Below, one piece after another: positions 16,449-25,184 of a stretch of 55,524 nucleotides of DNA (the stretch's first letter is position 1; each line of letters opens with the position of its first letter). The DNA is from Acinetobacter sp. UBA3106 (GTDB taxonomy: Bacteria > Pseudomonadota > Gammaproteobacteria > Pseudomonadales > Moraxellaceae). The notes beneath the pieces were generated by a model that did no database searches, was not told the DNA's origin, and saw only the letters and a program-made list of their open reading frames with translations. The stretch covers positions 1 through 55,524 of the forward strand of contig DFAM01000023.1 of the NCBI GenBank assembly GCA_002365595.1, in the 5' to 3' direction. The position numbers were made by a program, and so were the translations under genes.

Positions 16449-17468
16449 TTAATTTGCAGCCAGATTTGACTGATTTTCTTTCACGTATTCTTCAGTACGT
16501 TGTATCGCTTCCTGAATATTAATTAATGCGATTTCGACATCTTTTAAGGTTTTGGCATTACCGCCACTTAATGCCTGACGCCATTTTCGTGCACCCGGCA
16601 AATTCTGGAATAAACCTAAAATATGGCGGGTAATAATCGAAAGCGGAGCGCCTTCCTGCATGCGTTTGGCAATATATGGCATCATTTGCGCCATAATATC
16701 AAAACGGTCAGGGGCTTCTAGATTCCAGATTTGTCCAAGTTCAGCCAGTAAATATGGATTGTGATAAGCTTCGCGCCCAATCATCACGCCATCGACATGT
16801 TTTAAATGCTCTTGTGTTTCAGCCAGAGTTTTAACGCCACCGTTAATTTCAATGAGCAGATTTGGACGTTCGCGTTTTAAACGGTAAACATCTTCATAAC
16901 GTAAAGGCGGAACATCGCGGTTTTCTTTAGGCGATAGGCCTTGAAGCAGGGCAATACGTGCATGCACGATAAAATTGTCACAACCGGTTTGGGCTATAGT
17001 ATCGACAAAATGCAGCATTTCTTCGTACGACTGCATGTCATCAATACCGATACGATGTTTGACCGTAACAGGTATATCCACCGCATTACGCATTTCAGCA
17101 ATACATTCTGCTACCAAGTCAGGTTCTGCCATTAAGCATGCGCCAATTTTATTGTTTTGTACGCGGTCACTTGGGCAGCCGACATTTAAGTTGACTTCGT
17201 CATAGCCCCAGTCTTGGGCCATTTTAGTACAAGTCGCGAGGTCTTTCGGATTCGATCCACCGAGTTGCAGCACAATCGGATGTTCTTCGTTGTTATAGTC
17301 TAAATGGCGATTCGCACCACCAAACAGAATGGCACCAGTCGTCACCATTTCGGTGTACATGATGATATTCGGATTAAACAGGCGAGCAAAAAAACGATAG
17401 TCACGGGTAGTCCAATCCATCATCGGCGCGACCGAAATGCGAGGAGTTAGGGACTGGAGATTAGACAT
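16449..17468 (-). CDS. dusA: tRNA-dihydrouridine(20/20a) synthase
   Basis: A DusA of about 339 residues. The FMN-binding TIM barrel begins with ISVAPMMDWTTRDYRFFARL. The catalytic Cys is in NLNVGCPSDRVQ, and NNKIGACLM, VKHRIGIDD and HARIALLQGLSPKENR are all DusA-type motifs. It reduces uridine 20/20a in the tRNA D-loop using NADPH. A longer frame to 17504 adds a Cys-rich non-conserved segment, so the start at 17468 was chosen. The gene is single and lies at the left border of the polysaccharide locus. Confidence 0.95.
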   Translation of the reverse strand: MSNLQSLTPRISVAPMMDWTTRDYRFFARLFNPNIIMYTEMVTTGAILFGGANRHLDYNNEEHPIVLQLGGSNPKDLATCTKMAQDWGYDEVNLNVGCPSDRVQNNKIGACLMAEPDLVAECIAEMRNAVDIPVTVKHRIGIDDMQSYEEMLHFVDTIAQTGCDNFIVHARIALLQGLSPKENRDVPPLRYEDVYRLKRERPNLLIEINGGVKTLAETQEHLKHVDGVMIGREAYHNPYLLAELGQIWNLEAPDRFDIMAQMMPYIAKRMQEGAPLSIITRHILGLFQNLPGARKWRQALSGGNAKTLKDVEIALINIQEAIQRTEEYVKENQSNLAAN

Positions 17469-17801
17469 AAAGTAGACCTGATTACACGAACAACAAGACA
17501 GCAAATTATACGGGGTTTAGCAAAAAAATCGACCATCTTGAGGGATTGATTCATTTCAGAATAAATTATGTTAAGAAGATGAGGACAGGTAAAAGTACTT
17601 ATTATTTGTATTGAAATAGAATTTCTGCATAAATCCTGAACAGTTTTATTTTTCTGTATACGACTGAAGTATGAGTTTGTCTTGAATGAATAGATTTATT
17701 CAGTTAGCATTGCTTTGGGTAAATTTAAATGATTTTATCATTTAGAAAAAAATCAAAAAGTTACATCAAAAAACTTAATAAATTTCTTCAGACTTAGATT
17801 T
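17469..17801. other. AT-rich region upstream of the polysaccharide operon
   Basis: About 330 bases between divergent dusA and manC. It should hold both promoters, but I could not place -35/-10 boxes with confidence. No JUMPstart/ops element (GGCGGTAGCGTG) was found, although such elements often precede long polysaccharide operons in enterobacteria. No gene is seen. Confidence 0.5.
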
Positions 17802-19223
17802 ATGAAATTAATACCAACAATTCTTTGTGGTGGATCCGGTTCCCGACTCTGGCCGATATCTCGTGAGCAACATACCAAACCATTTATTCGTTTAACGGAT
17901 GGTGAAAGTTTGTTGCAAAAAGCTTTTCTACGTGGAGTTTCATTGCCAGCGGTAACCGAGATTTTAACTGTGACGAATAGGGAATTACAGTTTAAAACAT
18001 TAGATGACTATATAGAGGTGAATAAAACTGAAATACCAACCAGTTTTATTTTGGAACCTTTTGGTCGTAATACTGCAGCGGCTGTAACTTTGGCTGCTTT
18101 ACATGTCATACAAAACCATGGTGAGGAAGCTCTGCTATTAGTGCTCGCTGCCGATCACTTGATCAATAATTATTCTGCATTTTCAGAGGCCGTAAATCAG
18201 GCAATTACTCTTGCAAGTGAAGATAAGCTGGTGACTTTTGGTATTACTCCGAATGCACCAGAAACTGGATATGGCTATATCGAGGCTGATGGAAATAATG
18301 TTAAGCGCTTTGTAGAAAAACCATCTCTAGAATTAGCACAGGAATATGTCACTTCTGGTCGTTTTTATTGGAATGCAGGCATATTTTGCTTCTCTGCTGG
18401 AACGTTAATTCGTGAAATGATGGAGCATTGTCCAGAGGTTGTGGAATCTGTGCGTACTTGTCTGGAATCTTCTCAGACCATACAAGGTGATAATCGTAAG
18501 CAAATTGAATTGAATAAGACTTTATTTGCAGCTGTGCCTGATATTTCAATTGATTACGCTGTCATGGAGAAATCTTCCAATGTAGCGGTGATTCCTTGTG
18601 ATATCGGTTGGGATGATATTGGTTCCTGGACTGCGATGGATCGCTTGGGCGAACATGATGAAGCGGGTAATACCGTCATTGGTGAGGCAATTCTTCACGA
18701 TGTTCAGAATAGCTATATTCATAATAATGGTACAGGAAGACTAATTGGGGCAATTGGGGTAGATAATCTGGTGATTGTTGATACTCCTGATGCTTTGCTG
18801 GTGACAGATAAATCACGGGTTCAAGACGTTAAGATTTTGTATAACGCACTTAAAGCGCAAAATCATGAAGCTTATAAACTTCATAACACAGTGGTTCGTC
18901 CATGGGGCACATATACTGTTCTGGAAGAGGGTGCCCGTTTTAAAATTAAACGTATTGAAGTGAAACCCGGCGCAAGCTTAAGTCTGCAAATGCATCATCA
19001 TCGCAGTGAACACTGGATCGTGGTCAGTGGTATGGCTAAAGTGCTCAATGGAGAGCGTGACTTTTTTGTTAATACCAATGAATCCACTTATATCCCGGCC
19101 GGCCATCAACACCGCTTGGAAAACCCAGGCGTACTTGATTTAGTGATGATTGAAGTACAAAGCGGTGAGTATTTGGGTGAAGATGATATCGTCCGTTTTC
19201 AAGATAATTATGGACGCGTTTAA
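17802..19223 (+). CDS. manC: Mannose-1-phosphate guanylyltransferase / mannose-6-phosphate isomerase
   Basis: A 473-residue type II PMI-GMP enzyme. The N-terminal nucleotidyltransferase domain (about 1-290) has the pyrophosphorylase signature LCGGSGSRLWPISREQHTKPF and the sugar-binding FVEKPS motif. The C-terminal cupin domain (about 340-470) has RPWGTYTVLEEGARFKIKRI and the metal-binding QMHHHRSEHW typical of the isomerase part. It supplies GDP-mannose, the substrate of Gmd encoded downstream. The equivalent in the Pseudomonas A-band locus is WbpW. It is the first gene of the operon, and its stop overlaps the next start (TAATG). The lipoprotein-anchored capsule locus of Acinetobacter is not seen nearby, so this copy serves this locus. 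Confidence 0.94.
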   Translation: MKLIPTILCGGSGSRLWPISREQHTKPFIRLTDGESLLQKAFLRGVSLPAVTEILTVTNRELQFKTLDDYIEVNKTEIPTSFILEPFGRNTAAAVTLAALHVIQNHGEEALLLVLAADHLINNYSAFSEAVNQAITLASEDKLVTFGITPNAPETGYGYIEADGNNVKRFVEKPSLELAQEYVTSGRFYWNAGIFCFSAGTLIREMMEHCPEVVESVRTCLESSQTIQGDNRKQIELNKTLFAAVPDISIDYAVMEKSSNVAVIPCDIGWDDIGSWTAMDRLGEHDEAGNTVIGEAILHDVQNSYIHNNGTGRLIGAIGVDNLVIVDTPDALLVTDKSRVQDVKILYNALKAQNHEAYKLHNTVVRPWGTYTVLEEGARFKIKRIEVKPGASLSLQMHHHRSEHWIVVSGMAKVLNGERDFFVNTNESTYIPAGHQHRLENPGVLDLVMIEVQSGEYLGEDDIVRFQDNYGRV

Positions 19224-20017
19224 TGATTGGCTTTTTAAAACCTTTATGGGGATATCGTGGTTTTATCTATGGAAGTGTCAAGCGGGAATTTCAAAGTAAA
19301 TACCGCAATTCCTTATTGGGAGGAGCATGGACTTTTCTAAACCCATTAGCCATGATTGTAGTCTATACAGTAATTTTCTCTCAGGTGATGAAGGCTAAAT
19401 TACCCGGTATTGAAAGTGGCTTTGCATATAGTATTTATTTATGTGCAGGCGTGCTGACCTGGGGATTGTTTGCTGAAATTGTGGGTCGCGGTCAAAATAT
19501 TTTTTTAGAGAATGCTAATTTATTGAAAAAAATTAGTTTTCCACGCATGTGTTTACCCATTATTACTGTGCTGAATGCCAGCGTGAATTTTGCTATTATT
19601 TTTTCTTTATTTTTGATTTTTCTAATTATTGTTGGCTTTTGGCCAAGTTGGGCGATTTTTTCGATTATTCCTATACTACTGGTTCAACTTATATTCTCAA
19701 TAGGCCTGGGCATGACTTTAGGCGTGCTCAATGTCTTTTTTCGAGATGTCGGTCAGTTTTTTGGAATTTTTTTACAATTTTGGTTCTGGTTAACACCTAT
19801 TGTTTATCCAGTCGCTATTTTACCAGAATCCATAAAATCCATAATAGTAATAAATCCAATGTATCCAATTATCCAAGCATATCAGGGGGTTTTAGTTTCT
19901 GGTCAAATGCCTGATTTTATAACTCTTGTTTATCCATTGATATTGGGTTTAGGGCTGTGTGCCTTAGGCTTAAGCTTGTTTCGTAAACATGTTGGTGAAA
20001 TGGTGGATGAGCTTTAA
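19223..20017 (+). CDS. wzm: Polysaccharide ABC transporter permease
   Basis: A 264-residue inner-membrane protein of the ABC-2 type with six predicted helices. The N-terminal VKREFQSKYRNSLLGGAWTFLNPLAMI and the cytoplasmic FLENANLLKKISFPRMCLPI are signatures of O-antigen/teichoic-acid export permeases. It forms the channel through which a completed undecaprenyl-linked polysaccharide crosses the inner membrane, with two copies pairing with two Wzt subunits. It is coupled to manC and wzt by one-base overlaps (TAATG at both ends). Confidence 0.93.
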   Translation: MIGFLKPLWGYRGFIYGSVKREFQSKYRNSLLGGAWTFLNPLAMIVVYTVIFSQVMKAKLPGIESGFAYSIYLCAGVLTWGLFAEIVGRGQNIFLENANLLKKISFPRMCLPIITVLNASVNFAIIFSLFLIFLIIVGFWPSWAIFSIIPILLVQLIFSIGLGMTLGVLNVFFRDVGQFFGIFLQFWFWLTPIVYPVAILPESIKSIIVINPMYPIIQAYQGVLVSGQMPDFITLVYPLILGLGLCALGLSLFRKHVGEMVDEL

Positions 20018-21237
20018 TGGGCACAATTACAGTTACTAATTTGGGTAAAGCATATAAGCAATATTCCAATAGATGGATGCGTTTGCGGGAGTGGTTTACA
20101 CCTGGCAAGGCTAAATATCATGAACTTAAATGGGTATTGCAAAATATTAATTTTACCGTTCAACCAGGTGAGGCAGTAGGCATCATTGGGATAAATGGGG
20201 CGGGAAAAAGTACATTACTAAAACTCATTACTGGCACCACGCAGTCCACAACAGGCAGTGTCCAAATAGAGGGTCGAATCGCAGCAATGCTCGAGTTGGG
20301 GATGGGATTTCATCCTGACTTTAGCGGTCGTCAAAATGCCTATATGGCTGGGCAGTTATTGGGAATGACCAGTGCAGATATAGATCGGTTGATGCCAGAT
20401 ATAGAAGCATTTGCTGAAATTGGTGACTATATTGACCAACCTGTACGGGTATATAGTAGCGGTATGCAAATGCGTCTGGCGTTTAGTGTAGCAACTGCAA
20501 TTAGACCTGATGTGTTAATTGTAGATGAAGCACTTTCAGTTGGTGATGCATATTTTCAGCATAAAAGTTTTGAACGGATTCGAGAGTTCCGTAAACAAGG
20601 CACTACATTATTAATCGTTAGCCATGATAAACAAGCCATTCAAAGCATTTGCGACCGCGCTATTTTATTAAGTCAAGGCCGAATCGAAATGGAAGGTGAG
20701 CCAGAAGCAGTCATGGACTATTACAATGCTTTGTTGGCTGAAAGAGAAAATCAGACTGTAAGACAACACGTTTCTAATGACGGGAAATTGCAAACTATTT
20801 CAGGTACAGGCGAAGCGACAGTAGATGAGGTGATGCTGCTCAATGAACAGGATCAGCGAGTTGAATTTATAAATGTTGGTCAACAAGTTAAATTAAAAGT
20901 TGTGGTAAGAGCTGTTAACGATATTCCCGAACTTGTTCTTGGTTATATGATTAAAGACAGGCTGGGCCAGTCCATCTTTGGTACAAATACACATCATCTG
21001 AAACATAAAATAAAAGCAGTAAAAAAGGGTGCTGTAGTGAATTTTACCTTTCAGTTTGCTGCTAATTTGGGGCCAGGTACTTATTCAGTTGCAATTGCTT
21101 TACATGCTGATGACACCCATATAAATAAGAATTACGAATGGCGAGACTTGGCGCTCGTTTTTAATGTTCTTAATATAGATAAAGAAAATTTTGTTGGGGT
21201 AGCCTGGTTACCATCTACTGTGGAGCATTCTCAGTGA
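20017..21237 (+). CDS. wzt: Polysaccharide ABC transporter ATPase with C-terminal carbohydrate-binding domain
   Basis: 406 residues. The ATPase domain (about 1-245) has Walker A GINGAGKST (58-66), ABC signature YSSGMQMRLAFS, Walker B VLIVDEALSVGD and the switch His in IVSHD. A C-terminal beta-sandwich-like extension (about 260-400) with the block LGYMIKDRLGQSIFGTNT is the carbohydrate-binding module found in Wzt proteins that recognise the modified, non-reducing end of their glycan. In E. coli O8/O9a this module reads the cap made by WbdD. Its presence here together with the WbdD-like gene next door implies a capped, chain-terminated polymer. Its stop overlaps the next start (GTGA). Confidence 0.93.
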   Translation: MGTITVTNLGKAYKQYSNRWMRLREWFTPGKAKYHELKWVLQNINFTVQPGEAVGIIGINGAGKSTLLKLITGTTQSTTGSVQIEGRIAAMLELGMGFHPDFSGRQNAYMAGQLLGMTSADIDRLMPDIEAFAEIGDYIDQPVRVYSSGMQMRLAFSVATAIRPDVLIVDEALSVGDAYFQHKSFERIREFRKQGTTLLIVSHDKQAIQSICDRAILLSQGRIEMEGEPEAVMDYYNALLAERENQTVRQHVSNDGKLQTISGTGEATVDEVMLLNEQDQRVEFINVGQQVKLKVVVRAVNDIPELVLGYMIKDRLGQSIFGTNTHHLKHKIKAVKKGAVVNFTFQFAANLGPGTYSVAIALHADDTHINKNYEWRDLALVFNVLNIDKENFVGVAWLPSTVEHSQ

Positions 21238-22661
21238 GCGATAATTTTTATAGGGCTTTTGAGGAAAAATATCGGGGACCAAGTGAGTTAATTATCTCAC
21301 GCCTACGGGCATATCTTCCTTTTATTTCACCTTTGAAGGAAATCTATCCAGTAGCACCAGCGACTGATTTAGGTTGTGGGAGAGGTGAGTGGCTTGAATT
21401 ACTCCTACAGGAAGACTTTTTACCTCAAGGTGTAGATCAAGATGAGGAAATGCTTCAAGGCTGTGTTGATCGAAATCTTCCTGCTCAGAAAGGAGATGCT
21501 ACTGAATATCTTTCAGCACTTCCTGATGAAAGCCAAACTATAGTTTCAGCTTTTCACGTTGTAGAGCACATCTCTTTTGATCAGTTACGTACATTAGTTT
21601 CAGAAGCGCTACGCGTATTGAAACCAGGTGGCTTATTGATTATGGAAACTCCGAATCCTGAAAGTATTGCTGTTGCCACTAAATTTTTTTATTTAGATCC
21701 AACTCACCAAAGACCAATCCCCCCCCAACTACTTTCTTTTTTGCCAGAGTATTATGGTTTTTCCCGTACAAAAATCATGAGATTACAAGAATCTAAAGAA
21801 CTTGTAGGGAAATTATCACCTACATTAAATGATGTATTTGAAGGTGTAAGTCCTGACTATGCGGTGATAGCACAAAAGACGGCTTCAACTGAAATACTGG
21901 AGCTATTTGATCATGCATTTAATCAAGAATATGGTTTACAACTAAATACTTTAGCTGAACGTTATGATACGGCTTTTTTAGATAAGGTACATCAAGCTGA
22001 AGTAAAAGCCCGACAAGTAGATAATATTGAAAATCAGTTAAAACATATTATCCATTTAACAGAAAATAAGGTACATCAAGCTGAAGTAAAAGCCCGACAA
22101 GTAGATAATATTGAAAATCAGTTAAAATATATTAGCCATTTAACAGAAAATAATGCTCATAATTTAGAGTTAGAGCTAAGCAAGCTACAGCAGGAGATCG
22201 CTAGTTTCGAACTAACTCAGCAGGAATTACACTCACAAATAGGCTATTGGCATGGAAGAGTTTTAGATCTACACCAAAGTACGTCTTGGAGAATAACCCG
22301 TCCTTTAAGATTTATAAAAAAGGTTATATCGGGTGAAATATTTGAAACTACTCATCGTATTAGATCCTATGATATGAGTAAAAAAGTATTATATCTACTG
22401 ATCAGATCTAGCATTAATTTTGTTTCAAATAAACCATACCTACGTTCTGGAATCATATCAATTACCAAGAAATTTCCTCGATTACATCAACGTCTTGTTC
22501 AGTTTTCGGCAAAAGGAAATCTAACTTTCAATACAAAAGTAGAGGGCATTAGCTTAAACAGCAATGAAACTATAATTTTGACTCCTTATGAATCTGAAAT
22601 AAATAAAAAACTTAAGAAAGTTATTAATGAAAAAGGAGCCGATAATGCGGATTGTTGTTGA
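21234..22661 (+). CDS. WbdD-like chain-terminating methyltransferase with coiled coil
   Basis: 475 residues, GTG start inside the wzt stop. A class I SAM-dependent methyltransferase domain (about 40-210) has motif I DLGCGRGEWLELLL (45-58), then FHVVEHIS, LKPGGLLIMETPNPES and the FFYLDPTHQRPI loop seen in WbdD-type enzymes. A predicted coiled coil follows (about 235-345), then the SWRITRPLRF motif (351-360) common at the ends of such coiled coils, and a basic C-terminal region that may bind membrane. The coiled coil contains a tandem 28-residue repeat (251-278 and 279-306). E. coli O9a WbdD also has a kinase domain; none is seen here, so the cap is probably a methyl group alone. By context it would end chains and set their length. 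I am confident of the methyltransferase; the terminator role is inference. Confidence 0.8.
   Translation: MSDNFYRAFEEKYRGPSELIISRLRAYLPFISPLKEIYPVAPATDLGCGRGEWLELLLQEDFLPQGVDQDEEMLQGCVDRNLPAQKGDATEYLSALPDESQTIVSAFHVVEHISFDQLRTLVSEALRVLKPGGLLIMETPNPESIAVATKFFYLDPTHQRPIPPQLLSFLPEYYGFSRTKIMRLQESKELVGKLSPTLNDVFEGVSPDYAVIAQKTASTEILELFDHAFNQEYGLQLNTLAERYDTAFLDKVHQAEVKARQVDNIENQLKHIIHLTENKVHQAEVKARQVDNIENQLKYISHLTENNAHNLELELSKLQQEIASFELTQQELHSQIGYWHGRVLDLHQSTSWRITRPLRFIKKVISGEIFETTHRIRSYDMSKKVLYLLIRSSINFVSNKPYLRSGIISITKKFPRLHQRLVQFSAKGNLTFNTKVEGISLNSNETIILTPYESEINKKLKKVINEKGADNADCC
21984..22151 (+). repeat. 84-bp in-frame tandem duplication in the coiled coil
   Basis: Copy 1 is 21984-22067 and copy 2 is 22068-22151. 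The copies differ at only about three positions (near 22044, 22051 and the last base). Each copy encodes 28 residues starting KVHQAEVKARQVDNIENQLK. Twenty-eight residues are exactly four heptads, so the heptad phase of the coiled coil is preserved. Confidence 0.95.
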
Positions 22662-25143
22662 TGTGCAATGTGCCCAAAGTGAGGCCTCAGGTCAAAGAGG
22701 TGTTGGCCGATATGTTGTAGAAATTGTTAAAGCACTGGCTAAATTAACTAAAGATAAACATGAGCTAATTTTACTTGCAAATTCATCACTCGGATCTAGT
22801 AAAGCTGAAATTTATGATATTTTTGGTGCCTCAGTTCCGCCTGAAAATATTAAGTTCTGGCTGCAACATTTTGACGATATAAGTGGGATTTCAGGTAATC
22901 CTGCACATAGAGCCGTTGCAGAATTAATCAGAGAATGGTGTATTTGTAAGCTTAATCCTGATGTGTTGTGGATTCCTAATTTTCAAGAAGGATGGAACGA
23001 GAATGCTGCTACGAGTATAGGCAGATATCATAGTGACATGATTATATGTACAACCTTACATGACGTAATACCACTGATCTATGAAGATAAATATCTCAGC
23101 AGTTCTATTCGAGGTTGGTATTTAGAAAAGATTGATCAAACAAAAAAATCAGACTTAATTTTAACTGTTTCTAATTATTCTAAACAAGAAATATGTAACC
23201 GTCTTTATATTGATCCAGATGATGTTGTAGTTGCTGCAAATTCTTATAGATCAGATGTTTTTTTTCATAAGTCATGTTCTGTTAAAGATGTTATAGCGTC
23301 CCTTAATGATGAAAAGTTTTTTCTATATGTGGGAGGGGCTGATGATCATAAAAATTTAAGTTCCTTACTTAAGGCTTATTCAAAACTTAGTCCTAACCAT
23401 CAGAATTCCTATCCCCTTGTTATGGTAGGAAAGGATATCCAGCAGGCAGAAGAACATTTTAGAAAAATTGCAGAGAAATATTTAATACCTAGACAATGTT
23501 TAATATTCTTAGGTTACGCACCAGATGAACATATTTCTATACTATATAATAAATGTGCTGCATTTGTTTTTCCCTCCTATAGTGAAGGCTTCGGATTACC
23601 TCCATTAGAAGCAATAGCATGCGCTGCCCCAGTTTTGGCTGCAAATTCTTCGAGTTTACCTGAAGTAGTGGGTTGTCCAGAGGCCCTATTTGATCCATTT
23701 GATATTGATGAATTAGCAGGAAAACTTAATAAAATTATTATTGATAAAAATTATCGTTCTTTATTGATTGAACAGGAAAAAAAACAGCTTGAAAAGTTTT
23801 CTTGGGACAAATCTGCTGGCTTAATTTTAGAAAAGTTTGAAGATCTTTATTTAAATAGAAAAATTAAAGATCAAAAAATAGATGAAGAAGATCTAATTAT
23901 TAAAGAAGCAGGAGAGTTAATCAAAACTTATCATTTGAATGACAGGGAAATCAGAGTAATAAGTAAATCTATCGGTGCAAATCACCCAAGTGTTAAAAAT
24001 AAGATTTATATAGATATTAGTTGTTTAATTCATTTTGATCATGCCACAGGTATACAACGTGTGGTAAGAGCCATACTGCATGAATTATCGACTAACGAAT
24101 TTAGTAATTATTCTGTTGAACCAATTTTTTCTTATAGTGGACATCATTATTTTTATCATTCTTTAAATATAAATGGAAAACTGCATCCTGTTGAAGAATC
24201 TTCTCTTAGAGAGTCAATTGTACATTTTTTCCCTGGTGATCATATTTTAATTCTCGATCTTCATCCCGGCAGTTTTATTGCCAAAAAACCAATATTAAAT
24301 GAACTACAGATACGTGGAGTAGTTGTCGGTGTAGTGGTTTATGACTTGTTGCCAGTTCAGTTCCCAGAATTTTTTGTACCTGACCTATCTAATGAGTTCA
24401 TAGAATGGCTTAAAGTTGTTGCACTCGCAGATTATGCCCTATGTATCTCTCAAGATGTTGCGACAAAATTAAAAGAATGGATTAACGATAATGTAACTGA
24501 GCCAAATCGATTTCTTAAAATCAGACATTTTTATCTTGGGGCTGATATAGATAGTTCGATACCATCTACAGGGCTCCCGAATGATTCAAATTATGTATTA
24601 GAAAAAATAAAAAATTCAAAGTCATTTTTAATGGTAGGTACTGTTGAGCCACGCAAAGGGCATGATTTAGTATTAGATGCTTTTGACATTTTTTGGTCTC
24701 AGCCTGACTCTGACAAAGTGCTTGTTATTGTGGGGAAAGAAGGTTGGCGCAATGAGAAGGTTATCAACAAGATAAGAAATCATAAACAACTTGGAAAAAG
24801 ATTATTTTGGTTACAAGGAATAAGTGATGAATATTTGAATTTGGTATACAACTCTTCAACGTGTCTAATAGCTGCAAGTGTAGGCGAAGGATTTGGTCTT
24901 CCACTTATTGAAGCAGCAAAATACAATATTCCCATAATCGCCAGAGATATTCCTGTATTTCGAGAGGTTGCAGGGAGTCAAGCAGCTTATTTTAATTGTA
25001 CTCATGATAGGGAATTAGCCACCTTTATAGAGAATTGGATTGAACTTTTTCTACAGAATAACCATCCAAAAACTTCTTCTATTAATGCTTTAACATGGAA
25101 GCAAAGTACAGTTCAACTTATGAAAGCATTTGATTTAACTTGA
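22645..25143 (+). CDS. Two-domain GT4 glycosyltransferase (WbdA-like)
   Basis: About 832 residues made of two complete GT-B/GT4 glycosyltransferase modules. Module 1 (about 1-410) has GQRGVGRYV near the N-terminus, FLYVGGADDHKNLSSLL, and the E(x7)E motif in EGFGLPPLE. Module 2 (about 445-832) has ATGIQRVVRAIL, FLMVGTVEPRKGHDLVLDAF and a second E(x7)E in EGFGLPLIE. Both active sites look intact. The size and double architecture match E. coli WbdA, the processive polymannan polymerase with two linkage specificities. With GDP-D-rhamnose made by neighbouring genes, this is probably the rhamnan (or mixed mannan/rhamnan) polymerase. The start was placed at 22645 because AAGGAG lies six bases upstream; an upstream in-frame ATG (22627) overlaps that site. 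It overlaps the preceding gene by 17 bases. Confidence 0.82.
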   Translation: MRIVVDVQCAQSEASGQRGVGRYVVEIVKALAKLTKDKHELILLANSSLGSSKAEIYDIFGASVPPENIKFWLQHFDDISGISGNPAHRAVAELIREWCICKLNPDVLWIPNFQEGWNENAATSIGRYHSDMIICTTLHDVIPLIYEDKYLSSSIRGWYLEKIDQTKKSDLILTVSNYSKQEICNRLYIDPDDVVVAANSYRSDVFFHKSCSVKDVIASLNDEKFFLYVGGADDHKNLSSLLKAYSKLSPNHQNSYPLVMVGKDIQQAEEHFRKIAEKYLIPRQCLIFLGYAPDEHISILYNKCAAFVFPSYSEGFGLPPLEAIACAAPVLAANSSSLPEVVGCPEALFDPFDIDELAGKLNKIIIDKNYRSLLIEQEKKQLEKFSWDKSAGLILEKFEDLYLNRKIKDQKIDEEDLIIKEAGELIKTYHLNDREIRVISKSIGANHPSVKNKIYIDISCLIHFDHATGIQRVVRAILHELSTNEFSNYSVEPIFSYSGHHYFYHSLNINGKLHPVEESSLRESIVHFFPGDHILILDLHPGSFIAKKPILNELQIRGVVVGVVVYDLLPVQFPEFFVPDLSNEFIEWLKVVALADYALCISQDVATKLKEWINDNVTEPNRFLKIRHFYLGADIDSSIPSTGLPNDSNYVLEKIKNSKSFLMVGTVEPRKGHDLVLDAFDIFWSQPDSDKVLVIVGKEGWRNEKVINKIRNHKQLGKRLFWLQGISDEYLNLVYNSSTCLIAASVGEGFGLPLIEAAKYNIPIIARDIPVFREVAGSQAAYFNCTHDRELATFIENWIELFLQNNHPKTSSINALTWKQSTVQLMKAFDLT

Positions 25144-25184
25144 TATTTATATTGCGGAATTACTAATTTATTATTAGGTATATT

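Noticed and set aside
17469..17801. JUMPstart/ops antitermination element upstream of manC
   Set aside because: Looked for because long polysaccharide operons often have one; no GGCGGTAGCGTG-like sequence is present.
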